The notes under the pieces were generated by a model. It saw only the letters and a list, made by a program, of their open reading frames with translations. It was not told where the DNA came from and ran no database searches. Below, in pieces: positions 44,177-64,000 of a DNA stretch of 64,000 nt. The DNA lies in NCBI GenBank assembly GCA_949128115.1, contig OX421967.1, positions 58,850,855 through 58,914,854 on the forward strand. Reading direction: 5' to 3'. Position 1 is the first letter of the stretch. Every line of letters begins with the position of its first letter. Origin of the DNA: Anaspis maculata (lineage: Eukaryota > Arthropoda > Insecta > Coleoptera > Scraptiidae). Made by a program: the position numbers and the translations under genes.

Positions 44177-46053
44177 TATAGTAGCCCAGGCATATTAGGT
44201 TCCAACCCGCAACAAATTCCCACAATGCTGAAATTTGGTATACGGGCCTTGTAGGACCTAAGGAATAACATATCAAAATACTCGGTGGCACACCCTTGTG
44301 CGTCATTGATTGTGGGGGAGGGGGCTAAATATTGCCATTTTAAATGCGTAAATGACACCCTGTAGCTTGAATGAATGAAAAAAATCATATCTAGATGCCT
44401 CAAGGCTTCACAATATTTGCTTGACGTTTGAATTGTTGATAAGTAGTTTGGGTTGCCTGAAAAAAAAAAAGAAAATCGGCAAAGTTTATTTTGTTTTTCT
44501 CTCAAAAATCTCGAATTGATATCGACAAGTGTGGTATTGTTTCCAACTAAATCTTGGCCTCTGATATCAAATATGGTGTTTAAAATTGAATTGAAACACG
44601 ATTAAACAAGTTTTACTGAGAAAACGACGATTTTTGCCATCTGAAATTGTCGTTTTGTAATTTCGGTTTTCGTATGGTGGGAATCATCTCAATCGAGTAT
44701 TTCCAACAGAATTCATTGTTCTTGACCATTTTATACCTGAAAACGATAAAAATAATGTGCCTGTATCCATTACAAGATCAGAAAATTGATCTGTTGTGAA
44801 AGTGATTATATGCCCAATTTTCTCCCGAAAATGCATACAATTTTTGCATTTCTTTTTTTTTACTGATGAATGATGGAGTGGTTCCACTGTTTTTGTGTGT
44901 AATACTAAGTGAAGTTCTTCCTCTATCAGAAAATACCAAAAGCTATTGTATCTATCGGGCAATAGAAACATAAAATCATCTTTTCTGTAGCCGTTATTCC
45001 ATTTTCAGAAAAAAAAGTGGGTGTAAAACTTGTTGATTGAAAAATTGACTTTGTAATATAAATAGGCGTGAGCAATTGATGCTGTTTTTCTCCAAGATAA
45101 ACATAAATATAGGATTTGTTGGTAATTTTTATTTTTGACAGTTTCAGACAATGATGTCTCTAAATGAAGAAACCACAATTTTTTTGTAGAGAATTCATCA
45201 TTTTCGGGATGAGCACTGTGAACATCAACTGTTCACTTATCACTCGCATCACTTGGGTCTGTTTCGAAGATGGGAAGAAGAACCTATCAACAAAGCTCAG
45301 GTTTATTGTCCATCACAAAATATTCTTACATGTTTCTCATTTAAAGATCCAGGAGAGAAATTCCACCTTGCGCGTACTATTCACGCCACTATCAAGCAGA
45401 AATGTTTCATGGCTACCGGTGTCCACTTCATAGGCAACAACATACCGTGTTTCCCTTGAGACCCACCTTGTATTGTTAAAATGATTGGTTCGTCCACAGG
45501 AACAGTTTTAGAGAAAAGTGTCTGGGTGAGTTTTTTGACTAGATATTCAAAGCTCCAAAGTCGTAGGAGGCACTAGGTGTCAGTCCAAATATTTTGATAT
45601 GTTCTTCCTTAGGGATCATACCAGTTATATATCAATGTTCAACTTTGTGCGACATTGCTTGAGGCTTTAAATTCTCACATGGTTTTTCCTGAAATATCCG
45701 GGCCTCAAATAACCACTCAACCGCCTTTCCCGCAGAACTCACCAATCGGAAGTGTTACAAAGGCTTTCTCACACACTTAAGCACTAACAACAAATCTCTC
45801 TCGTTCATTTAAAACATATCTTATATCGATCGGATACTCTGTTCACTTGCAGGAACAGCTTGGAGATAGGTATCTGTCTAATTCTTAGAACTTGACCTTT
45901 GAGGATGAAAATCAAAGGACGCACGAGGGTGTAAATCCGAGTATTTTGATATGTTGTTCCGTAGGTCTAATAGAACATATATACCAAAATTCAGCTTTGC
46001 GCGAATTTGTTACGGGTTACCACGATTTTTCGACTAAAATGCCTGGGCTATAG
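44177..46053. mobile_element. ~1.88-kb inverted-repeat element
   Basis: TATAGTAGCCCAGGCAT at the left pairs with ATGCCTGGGCTATA at the right. The arms (~130 bp) share AACATATCAAAATACTCGG. A third, degenerate copy of the arm lies near 45530-45715. Frames inside it are not recognisable as a transposase. Confidence 0.75.
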
Positions 46054-46326
46054 GTAGGTACGCGAACACCTGTAACTAACTCAGTTCAGGTACTCATACA
46101 TGTATGTTAGATTATGGTGTAACATGTTCCAAAAATAAAACTAATAGGTATTTGGTTTTATTTTTGGACTTTATATCAAATTTAAATTATTACAATATAG
46201 TTCAGTTAATTATAAACTATTTCGTATTTCGTAAAAATGCGTCCAAACTTAGTTTTTTGGCTTTATTTTGTCTTTGTCTTAAGAGCAGCAGCAGTTCCAC
46301 TGAGATTGGATTGACTACTTCACTCT

Positions 46327-46735
46327 GAGCTTGTTTACGCGAGGCTAAGCAGAGATTTTAACAGTGGTTAGTTAGGAGTGTTTACGCGCGCCGACCAAAA
46401 TGACAGCCGACAGCCCCTTAACCTAGGCCGCTATTCTTGAATCGTGTGAGAAAAGTCCCTGGCAGTAGAATACATTCCGCAGTACACTTCTGTAGTGAAA
46501 GTTGCCTAAAAACCACGATTTTAGGCAACATTCGCTACATCAGTGTACTGCGGATGGGCATGGGCGTTTACGTGCGATTGCCAACACTTGTTGGCTTACT
46601 AAATGCAATTTAAAATCACATTTAGCTAAGCTTAACAGCTGTTGCGAAACTTGCGTTTAGAGGTGTTTATGCGGACGATAACATTGATGTTACGGACCTT
46701 AACACCAGTTTTAAACCTTGCGTAAACAAGGCCTC
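46327..46735. mobile_element. ~410-bp inverted-repeat element with internal hairpin
   Basis: GAGCTTGTTTACGCGAGG pairs with CCTTGCGTAAACAAGGC. Inside, 46476-46554 is a strong hairpin: TCCGCAGTACACT pairs with AGTGTACTGCGGA, and GTTGCCTAAAA with TTTTAGGCAAC. Confidence 0.7.
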
Positions 46736-46856
46736 TGTCCCGTGCTCGGCAAAGCAGGAAAGAGCTTTCCTAAAGTAAGTTACGTTGCGCCATCTACACA
46801 AATCGTGCCAAACGAGGCCCGGGGGCTCGTATTTGACCGGTCAATACAGGTTTCCT

Positions 46857-47320
46857 AAATGGGGAACTATAGGCAAAACGGATTGTAGAGGGCGACGTGT
46901 TCCATGCACCCATATTGACAGTTAACGTACATAACCTCAAAGAAATGCGAACAAATGTACGGAGAGTGGAAAGTGCTCAATGAAGAGTTGAGGCGGGGAG
47001 GGGGAGGGAGCCCCACTGAGAGGGAATAAAAAAGAGATAGTGCAAACTGCAAAGGTATGGTCCTTTGGAACTGTTGCAGCCTGATACACAACACGTCACT
47101 ACCGATTTTTTTACCGCGATTTTTGGCTTGTCGGCGTTTCTACTTTTTAACTCGCGAAGTAACGCAAACCGCTGGTTCCTATGCTGAGTGCTGACAAATG
47201 AAAATGGAATGACAACTACAAAGTTGAGGTTATGTACGCTTAAAATGACACTGATGATAGCTGGGGTGCATGGAACACAAGCGCCATTACTTCAGGCGTT
47301 TGCCACTATAGTTCCCCATT
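46857..47320. mobile_element. ~465-bp inverted-repeat element
   Basis: AATGGGGAACTATAG pairs with CTATAGTTCCCCATT. Inside, GTGTTCCATGCACCC pairs with GGGTGCATGGAACAC and GTACATAACCTCAA with TTGAGGTTATGTAC. It has no coding capacity. Confidence 0.8.
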
Positions 47321-47476
47321 GAGCATCTCTTTCTGGCCCGTGACGTCACGTTCGATTGCACAGTAAATCGTCGCAGTCATAGTGTGCCAACATTGCCCCG
47401 ATTCCGTAAGCCGAACGTGTGTTTTGATCATTTGATGGTGTTATTATTGGTATTTATACAGTTTTTACAAGTAGTT

Positions 47477-47560
47477 ATGGCAAATAAATGTTGTGTGCCA
47501 CTATGCAAGTCCACAAGTTATACAGTGATGGCCATAATACCTACACCATTAAAAGTATTA
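47477..47560 (+). pseudogene. possible THAP zinc-finger start
   Basis: MANKCCVPLCKS resembles the M-x(2-3)-CCVPxCxS opening of THAP DNA-binding domains, found in P-element transposases and domesticated relatives (family knowledge). The rest of the C2CH module (second Cys, His, AVPTIF box) is not visible downstream in the same frame. It is either a truncated relic or chance. Confidence 0.35.
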
Positions 47561-49045
47561 AATCTGGGACTTGGAACACGCACTTACCTGTGCTTTCTGG
47601 GCACGTCCATATATCGTTGATATATCCATTACAAAAATAGTTGTATCCGTGCATCAAATGCCTCTCTGGCAAATCTTCTATGCGAAATATTCATTGAGAA
47701 GTTCGTTATATTTTTAACGACTTTCCCAGCATGGTTGGCTTTAGAATTCAAAAAATAAAACGCACTTTCAACACGGCGGAGCAATGTAAATACAAATGGC
47801 GCGATCACGCATGGCACACTGTGCCCAGAACGTGCCGAAAACAGCTGCGCGGAATCGCGGATTCTCCATCTCTCTTTTGAGGAAACCTATGTTGACCAGA
47901 GTATTTGACACGGTCAAATGACCGGTCAATTGACGGCTTATTTGACCGGTCAATTGACATCGTGCAACTCTACAGTCAGGACGATAGATTTTGGTAACTG
48001 ACTTGACAAAATGTAAGGCAATGTAATGCAAAACGAAAATAATCTTTTCAAGAACCGCACTGGTCATCATGAGCCCTGAAAGTTTGTAAAACTAAAAATA
48101 GCTCGAATGGCAATGATTTCTTGACCAAGAAGCAATACTTGATGTTAAGACCGCTTTTTTGCAGTAGAATGATTGCACCTTTCCTTCTCTATAATTACTA
48201 TCCAATTTCTTCACTATTCTTATCAATGGTGAAAGAAAGATGGCTTCTGGAAAAAAGAAAAAGTTGAATGTCTTTTTTCTGCAAATAGTAGGCCTAGGCG
48301 CTGACTACCGATCAATTCCAATTCCGTATACCACTGAATGCCTAGGTACCATGTTTCACTCCGATATTTTGATTATTTACGAATTTATTCGAAAATTAAA
48401 TTTTTACGACAAAAAACAGTGTGCTCAAGATATATCCGAAACTTTCCATAACATTAAAAAATGATTTGATGGAACTTGATCAGCATAAACGGAAGACCGT
48501 GTGTGCCGATTTACACGCCTCTGTCTCTTAAGGTTCATGAGTTACAACTTTTTGTCCTCTTTTTTCTTATTCACCCTGTAGAGAGAGACTGCACGGCTGC
48601 GGCCGATGTCTACACTTTTGAATCGGAAGAATATGGTTCATAGAACAACTATGCCAAGTGGCATGCTTTAACCCCAAAATGCAGAGTACCTTCCCCTAAC
48701 GTCCGGACTATTTGCTTTGCCGTGTGGTTGACTGGATGACTGTTTCTTGTTGTTGTCTGGTGCAGGTGCAGTTGTTTGCGCTTTGAGGTTATGTCATCGC
48801 TGTCACTTTCAAACTACTTTTGCTGATGAAATCTTTCAGAAAAAAGATAAAAAAATGAAATATGCTCCAAAATGACCTCTAGGTTCTATAGTTTGTCTTT
48901 TCGTACCCCAATATAGTTGAATATGTGAGGTAATGCTACAAAAAAACAATTTTTGAAATTTCCTTTGTTCTCAGACCATTGTTGGATCCGGCATTTAAAA
49001 ATGGCGACTCTGACGTCACCACTAATATCGCGTATTGAATATTCG
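47560..49045. other. intergenic, short repeats only
   Basis: It contains two copies of GACCGGTCAATTGACG-type sequence (about 47918 and 47942), also seen once at 46837. At 48958-49036 it has an inverted match to the spacer after paralogue B. A 74-codon frame at 48240-48464 is unrecognised. Confidence 0.4.
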
Positions 49046-49046
49046 A

Positions 49047-49692
49047 ACAGGTTGGTACAAATTCGACTAGAACATACCTACGCGAAAGTGATTGATAGCG
49101 ATGTTAGGTACAAAACTTTTTTATGTATTTGATAGAATCACCCACCCATTAACTCACCATTATATTACTATTTACATTCGATATAATTTCAAAACGTGAA
49201 AACATAAGCGATGATTTTGCAAATGACTTTCTCTGCGATATGATGTGAACACTTACAACACTCTTGAGATGTAAATGGAAGGATTGCACTACCCTGGGTA
49301 CATCTGGTTGTCTCTAGCGGTAACTGCCAATTACCTAGCAAAATGCCAATGTGTGCCGCTCCTAAAAAAGTACAAAAATATTGCCAATATTTTCTATTGC
49401 GAGCTCCAACTTTGATTACTGTTTGGCTCCCACGTAAATATTGATACGAACATTTGAAACAGTAGATGTGTTAGCAATTTGTTTTCCAGTTGGGCTTGTT
49501 AGGATGATTAGAGCATGGAATTGCCATATAAGGTCCTTCTGCAGTGCAGGATTAATAAGGGAGCTGCTTTTCTAAGCAAATCGCGTTCTGAAATGGCATA
49601 ACCTTAAAAATATGTGTCAAAACACAGCTAAAATTTCTGTTGTTTTGCCGTTAACTGTCGTCTGTCAGAATTTGTACCACCCTGCTGACGAG
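49047..49692. mobile_element. ~645-bp element bounded by short inverted repeats
   Basis: CAGGTTGGTACAAATTCGAC pairs with the right-hand inverse (GTCAGAATTTGTACCACCCTG). Only the ends match well. The interior shows no gene. Confidence 0.45.
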
Positions 49693-49718
49693 TGACGCTT
49701 GCGCTAAGATGGTCTTAA

Positions 49719-50924
49719 CCCTTAGGGTACTGCGCTACTTTGACCTACCTTAAATACGGCGTGGGGTAGATAATGGACCCCACACTTTTTTTACTAGTTG
49801 ACTGACAATATTTGCAAAAATGGTCAGGAATTGTGGAACCTATTTATTTAATCTTATTTGCAAAAGAATATCTTTATTGTAGTGAAAGCAAAAGCAACAG
49901 ATCAAAATGAATCTTCAATTATATGCCGATCAGCTTTTAAATTCAGCACTAGAACGGTAATTTTTGCACGCCAAGTTGGCAATTTTGCGATATTTGGGGA
50001 TGCTCAAATTTGTAATGTTGGATCAATATTTCCCCAGATGACCTTGAATTCGTATTGTCAATCGAGTACACCGCTGTTGCAAGATTGTATATGAACGCTC
50101 AAGACGTCTTGATTTTGGTAGACTTTCTCCAGTTTAAATGGGCGACTGGTGAACAGTTTTTTTTGAATAAAATAGTGAATCATAATATACCATCATAATA
50201 TATACTAGGTTGAGAAAACTGTTCAAATGTATGGTCAGAAATGAAGGCCTAGTGTCTAAAACCTAGAACGGCTCGGCACTCTGTCACTTACCTGCCATTC
50301 TGACAAGATAACAGTCATAACAGCCAAGGCAACACTGTAGCGGAATATGATGCAAGGAGACGCCAGAATTGGCATTTCATGTCAAAATTTCCTAACCTCA
50401 CTGGACTTCGCCACAAAAAGCCCGTTTTCACGAAACTTGGTCTGTCAGCGTCCGTTACACCCTAGGGAACATGGCCAACCGCGTTTTAATTTCTGCTGAA
50501 TTTAAAACGTGATCGGCATATACACACAAAATTGATCAAAACACTTTTTCCTCGACTTTTTCTTAGGCATCCAGTTTTTTTCGGATATAACGATTTGATA
50601 ATCGTGGTAGGTGATGAACTATTTCAATAGCATCTCACCACATTCAACTTGGAAGTGACAGTTATTGTTTTTATTTGTATTTTTGACTTAATATCCACAA
50701 AAAATTGAAATACTACTAAGGAAAGATCTTGGACCTCAAGCAACGTTTCAGCTACTTCTACAAAAAATAAGGATCTTAGAATAATACCTCACAACGTTAA
50801 AACAATCGTTGACTGAAATAATTAAACTAGCGAGAAAACAGATTCTGTGAAAAAAATATTTTGGAAGATATTTCAGAAAAATGATCTTTGGAGTCCAAAA
50901 TGGACCCCAGCCATACTCTAAGGG
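49719..50924. mobile_element. 1206-bp piggyBac-type non-autonomous element
   Basis: TTAA at 49715-49718 and 50925-50928 flank ends that read CCCTTAGGGTACTGC and, inverted, CCCTTAGAGTATGGC. A TTAA target duplication with CCY-starting inverted repeats is the hallmark of piggyBac-superfamily elements (family knowledge). Subterminal TGGACCCCA motifs occur on both sides. No transposase frame is recognisable. Confidence 0.75.
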
Positions 50925-50939
50925 TTAAAACGAAAAGGA

Positions 50940-51075
50940 TGTATTGATTAGCGTTCACACCACATTGATATCTTTCTTCCCTGAGGAGTTATCCTGGGTA
51001 CGGACGGACGGACAGACAAAGTGAAGCTGAAAGCGCCTTTTTCTCATTTTTTGGGAAAGTGCGCTGAAAAGCGCC
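50940..51075 (+). repeat. copy of the 3' tail of the 1160-2400 element
   Basis: CACCACATTGATATCTTTCT, TTCCCTGAGGAGTTATCC and GGACGGACGGACAGAC match about 2190-2310, including the TTTTTGGGAAAGTGCGCT end. Confidence 0.7.
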
Positions 51076-51342
51076 GATAGGGGAACCGGGAACCCCGGCG
51101 TAAAAATCGAGCGGGCGAAGCCGGCCCTGTCCTGCCGCAGATTCCCCCACGTCAAACGCCAGTGCCGCCAACCCAAACCCAGGCAACCACACCTCCGGCC
51201 GTCATGCGCACTTGTCACGTCCTTTTTGACATTGAAAGTTCAAATTTCAGAGATAATCTCCGTTCTGCGACCGAGATTGCCCCGCAATTTACCTCGAAAC
51301 GCCGTTCTTGAGATACACCGCGTCATTCATCACTCGCTGCAG
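51076..51342 (+). promoter_or_regulatory. Pgm1: Pgm1 promoter and 5' UTR region
   Basis: This GC- and CpG-rich stretch lies immediately upstream of the Pgm1 start and is unlike the AT-rich surroundings. A donor CTGCAG|GTAAAT at 51342/51343 and an acceptor TTTGCAG|GAAAATG at 51450/51451 suggest a 108-nt 5'-UTR intron. The transcription start cannot be fixed. Confidence 0.45.
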
Positions 51343-51346
51343 GTAA

Positions 51347-59862
<8,516 letters not shown>

Positions 59863-60381
59863 GTACGTTTGTTTGTTTACAGCAAAAATTACGTCGAAAT
59901 TGCATTCTTCGCTCTCGAGTTAGTCGGAAACGATGCCCTACTCCAGCTCGGCAAAAAAAAACAGAATGTTCAGTTCTCATCTAGAACGCTCAGTTCTCCT
60001 TCAATGTGACGTTTCATAATGACGTAATTCTCAGCTAGCGTGCTTAATTGGTCTTCTTGGACGCTTATTTTTCCCAGTTTCCATCTAGAATGCTCAATAC
60101 TCCTTCTAGGACGTTTGTTCTTGACTAGATTTTCATCTTAAATGCTGTAATCTTCTGCGACTCTTGAATTGATTCTTGACCAGCGTGCTTCATTCGTCTT
60201 CTAGGACGCTTATTTTTTCCCACTTCTCATCTAGAATGCTCAATTTCCCTTCTAGGACGTTTATTCTTGACTAGATTTTTACCTGAATTGCTTCAATCTC
60301 CTACGACGCTTGATTTTTACTTGATTCTTACGTAGCGTGCTTCAATCGTTTGCTAGGACGCTTATTTCTTCCAGTTCTCAA

Positions 60382-62265
60382 CTATACCATTTACAGATCG
60401 ATTTCACACTCGTGAAATCCATTTTCATACTCATGAAAACAAACTTCTCACAAATGAAAACAGATTTCATCCTAACGAAATTCATTTTTTCACTCATGAA
60501 ATCAGATTTCAACCTCATGAAAACAGAATTGGTAATAACGAAACCTCATTTCACACTTATGAAATTCAATTTCATACTGATGAACACCATTTTCGCACTT
60601 ATGAAATCAGAATTCACATAAATGAAAATCAATTTCATCCTTATGAAAATCAATTTCATCATTATGAAAATCAATTTCTCACTTATGAAATCCAGTTTTG
60701 TATGCAACGACACGGCCACTATGGAGATACCTATTCCTATGATGATATTCAATTTGTATTCTGATTTCGGCAGTCATGGAGCTCCATAGAATACCATGCT
60801 TACAATAATTACGGTATAACACGTCATGAGCCCAAGACTGAGACCTCTTGATTAGGCGGCTGGCCCAGTCTTCTATGTCCTGGTTCATGTATGATGTACC
60901 CTGAAACAATACGATGGGCTAATGAGTTGTGGTGTATATGAAAATCGGATTCTGCGGATGGATTTGAGAGAGTAGGACGTTCCGCCTGGGAAGAGACTAT
61001 ACAGGGTGTTTCGGAAACAGGTAGGTATTATATTTGAATAAATTGTTAATATGAAACTATACTTTTATACAATTCCCTGTACAAATTTGACTCAACTTTT
61101 CATAGCATCACAGCCATAGAAAGTGCTTTGTTGAGGCCGGTTTGTTTGTCCGTCTGTCAGTATGTATGGACCAGAACAAAGAAAGTTAAATTTCTTCATA
61201 GTTCTTAGGATATATTGGGCTATAGCCTTGAAACTCAAAGTAAGATTCCTTCAATGCTGACCAATGGAAAGTTATTTTTATTTCACTCACCCCCCTGGAG
61301 GGGGAGAAGCAACAACCCCCATGCGACTGAAAGAGTTAGCATTATATAAATTGTAACCAGTCACCAGCCTTGACTCCCTCTACCTGTCATTTGAGTTTGG
61401 TACACTGCTCATGAATCACCCTGTATAATGCTAACTCTTTAAGTCGCATGGGGGCTTCCCCCCCCCCACCCTCAAGAACTAAGAAGGAATTCAACTTTCA
61501 AGAAGACTGACAGACAGACAAACAAACCGGCCTCAACAAAGCACTTTCTTTGGCTGTGATGCTATGAAAAGTTGAGTCAAATTTGTACAGGGAATTGTAT
61601 GAAAGTATAGTTTCATATTAACAATTTATTCAAATATAATACCTACCTGTTTCCGAAACACTCTGTATAGCCTCTTCCCAGGCGGAACGTCCTACGTCCT
61701 CAAATCCATCCGCAGAATTCGATTTTCACATACACCACAACTCATTAGCCCATCGTATTGTTTCAGGGTACAACATACATGAACCTGGACATAAAAGACT
61801 GGGCCAGCCGCCTAATCAAGAGGTCTCAGTCTTGGGCTCATGACGTGTTATACCGTAATTATTGTAAGCATGGTATTCTATGGAGCTCCATGACTGCCGA
61901 AATCAGAATACAAATTGAATATCATCATAGGAATAGGTATCTCCATAGTGGCCGTGTCGTTGCATACAAAACTGGATTTCATAAGTGAGAAATTGATTTT
62001 CATAATGATGAAATTGATTTTCATTTATGTGAATTCTGATTTCATAAGTGCGAAAATGGTGTTCATCAGTATGAAATTGAATTTCATGAGTGTGAAATGA
62101 GGTTTCGTTATTACCAATTCTGTTTTCATGAGGTTGAAATCTGATTTCATGAGTGAAAAAATGAATTTCGTTAGGATGAAATCTGTTTTCATTTGTGAGA
62201 AGTTTGTTTTCATGAGTATGAAAATGGATTTCACGAGTGTGAAATCGATCTGTAAATGGTATAGA
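60382..62265. mobile_element. 1.9-kb palindromic (foldback-like) element
   Basis: The arms of ~0.95 kb are inverted and very similar. TACCATTTACAGATCGATTT at the left matches AAATCGATCTGTAAATGGTA at the right, and identity continues to about 61345 and 61420. The loop is only ~70 bp. Each arm holds a ~24-bp minisatellite of CATGAAAACAGATTTCA words. A TA lies on both sides where the satellite consensus has a single CTAG, giving a TA target duplication (Tc1/mariner-like, inference). Frames along both arms are mirror images and not genes. Confidence 0.85.
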
Positions 62266-62832
62266 ATGCCTAGTTCTCATCTAGAGTACTCAGTTCTCCT
62301 TCTAGGACGTTTATTCTTGACTATAGATTCTCATCTGAGTTTCTTTAGTGTCTCAAGACGTTTGATCTTGACTTGATTCTTACCTAGCGTGGTTCACTAG
62401 TCTTCTAGGACGCATATTTTTCCTAAATTCTGATCTAGAATACTCAGTTTTTCTTCTAGAATGTTTATTCTTGACTAGATTCTCATCTTGAGTGCTTCAA
62501 TCTCCTATGACGCTTGATCTTTACGTAGCGTGCTTCATTCGTTTGATAGGACGCTTATTTTTTCCCAGTTCTCATCTGGAATACCCAGTTATCTAGAGCA
62601 CTCAGTTCTCCTTCTAGAACGTTCATTCTCGACTAGATTCTCATCTAAGTTGCTTTATTGTCTCAAGACGTTTGATCTTGACTTGATTCTTATCTAGCGT
62701 GCTTCAAAGGTCTTCTAGGGCGCTTATTTGTCCCAAATTTCATCTAGAATGCTCAGTTCTTCTTCTAAGACGTTTATTCTTTCTTGATTCCTCATTTTAC
62801 TTGGTTCTCACGTAGTCACGTAGCATACTTTT

Positions 62833-62966
62833 AGTGCTATTCTGTAAAAAATAACATTCCATAAAGGCTCTGTTACGTTGTTATTACCTAGGCAACAGCC
62901 AATGGCCGACACGAATTTTTACATAACAGAGCGTTTATGGAATGTTATTTTTTACAGAATAGCACT
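62833..62966. mobile_element. 134-bp MITE with near-perfect TIRs
   Basis: AGTGCTATTCTGTAAAAAAT and its continuation AACATTCCATAAA are exactly inverted at the right end, finishing in AGAATAGCACT. The arms are ~42 bp with a small internal mismatch. It is inserted in the ~150-bp satellite. Confidence 0.9.
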
Positions 62967-64000
62967 ATTTATTTGTTTGCTAGGATTTTTTTTTCCAGTG
63001 CTCATCTAGAATACCCAGGTACCATCTAGAATACCCAGGTACCATCTAGAATACTCAGTTCTCCTTTTAGGACGTTTATTCTCGACTAGATTTTCATCTG
63101 AGTTGCTTTAATGTCTCAAGACGTTCAATCTTGACTTGATTCTTACCTAACGTTGTTCATTGGTCTTCTAGGACGCTCATTTTTTCCAAATTCTCATCTA
63201 GAATCCTCATTTCTTCTTCTAGGACGTTTATTCTTGACTAGATTCTCATCTAAAGTGCTTTAATCTCCGACGCTTGATCTTTACTTGATTCTTACGTAGC
63301 GTGCTTCATTCGTTTGCTAGGACGCTCATTTTTTCCCCGTTCTCATCTAGAATGCCCAGTTCTCCTTCTAGGACGTTTATTCTCGACTATAGATTCTCAT
63401 CTAAGTTTTTTTAGTGTCTCAAGACGTTGATCTTGACTTGATTCTCACCTAGCGTGGTTCATTAGTCTTCTAGGACGCTTATTTTTCCTAAATTCTTATC
63501 TAGAATGCTCAGTTCTTCTTCTAGGACGTTTATTCTTCACTTGATTCTCACGTAGCGTGAATCATTCGTTTGCTAGGACGCTAATTTTTTTCAGTTCTCA
63601 TCTAGAATGCCCAGTTCTCCTTCTAGAACGTTCATTCTCGACTAGATTCTCATCTAAGTTGCTTTATTGTCTCAAGACGTTTGATCTTGACTTGATTCTT
63701 ATCCAGCGTGCTTCAAAGGTCTTCTAGGACGTTTATTTGTCCCAAATTCTCATCTAGAATGCTCAGTTCTTCTTCTAAGACGTTTATTCTTTCTGATTCC
63801 TTATTTTACTTGGTTCTCACGTAGTCACGTAGCATACTCCATTTGTTTGCTAGGACACTTTTTTTTCCCAGTGCTCATCTAGAATGCCCAGGTACCATCT
63901 AGAATACTCAGTTTTCCTTCTAGGACGTTTATTCTCGACTAGATTTTCATCTAAGTTGCTTTAATGTCTCAAGACGTTTAATCTTTACTTGATTCTTACC

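Larger units (their letters stand above)
60000..64000 (+). repeat. ~150-bp satellite array in the last visible Pgm1 intron
   Basis: Units carry CATCTAGAATGCYCAGTTCT, CCTTCTAGGACGTTTATTCT, GACTAGATTCTCATCTAAG and GACTTGATTCTTACCTAGCG. They recur roughly every 100-160 bp with unit loss. The array runs to the right edge and is interrupted at 60382-62265 and 62833-62966. Confidence 0.85.

Noticed and set aside
45164..45459. Overlapping frames inside the 44177-46053 element
   Set aside because: Two overlapping frames of similar length with no transposase motifs; neither is preferred.
48240..48464. 74-codon frame starting MASGKKKKLNVFF
   Set aside because: No recognisable domain, no splice context and AT-rich composition; probably chance.
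60337..60621. Repetitive frame with Met-Lys motifs, mirrored at 62025-62234
   Set aside because: It is the translation of a minisatellite in both arms of the palindrome, with no independent coding signal.
60679..60909. 76-codon frame starting MFQGTSYMNQDIEDW, mirrored at 61758-61988
   Set aside because: It is somewhat protein-like and present in both palindrome arms with few changes, but it is short, has no recognised domain, and the similarity is fully explained by arm identity. It could be an exon relic captured by the element.

Overview
This is a eukaryotic nuclear window, almost certainly from an arthropod and probably an insect (inference). It has spliced genes with GT-AG introns, AT-rich intergenic and intronic DNA, several satellite arrays, and dense short inverted-repeat (MITE-like) elements. 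Recognisable transposon remnants are a mariner/Tc1-type transposase piece, a Ty3/gypsy reverse-transcriptase piece, a solo LTR, a THAP-like piece and a piggyBac-type TTAA element. I cannot name the species. All protein-coding genes I can support are on the + strand.

Genes, left to right. (1) A five-exon gene at 10579-28533 encodes a 758-aa low-complexity protein rich in Gln, Asn and Ser with a basic KKK/RKRR patch. I do not recognise the family, but all five exons join in frame with consensus splice sites. (2) Two paralogous small genes lie at 30793-31302 and 42087-42656. Each has its coding sequence mostly or wholly in one exon and a non-coding 5' exon. The proteins carry an ordered Cys, His-x-Trp, Asp-Pro-Thr pattern typical of transglutaminase-like/papain-fold enzymes (inference). 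They belong to a segmental duplication whose right copy has lost the last exon of gene 1 and whose 5'-UTR intron has gained a ~172-bp satellite. (3) The 5' half of phosphoglucomutase (Pgm1) starts at 51455. Five coding exons are present, ending at the FDGDG metal-binding loop at 59862; the rest lies beyond the right edge.

Non-genic layout. 0.5-2.4 kb: a small MITE and a 270-bp tandem array carrying AAGATGGCGGC motifs. 2.4-5.3 kb: a ~300-bp degenerate array split by a head-to-head inverted-repeat element. 5.3-10.1 kb: a nest of inverted-repeat elements enclosed by its own inverted ends. Introns of gene 1: ~160-bp satellites in opposite orientations on the two sides of exon 3, and a 171-bp satellite in the last intron. 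31.3-34.8 kb: a 3481-bp element with 15-bp perfect terminal inverted repeats and an 8-bp target-site duplication inside the presumed terminal intron of the first paralogue. 43-51 kb: a chain of inverted-repeat elements. Pgm1 introns: a ~145-bp satellite interrupted by a 533-bp solo LTR, and a ~150-bp satellite interrupted by a 1.9-kb palindrome.

The most unusual points are the duplicated Cys-His-Asp gene pair with its satellite birth from a single unit, the inverted satellite arrays around one exon, and the recurrence of a TACAGGGTG-type terminus on structurally different elements. All similarity statements come from reading the sequence by eye; no database was searched.
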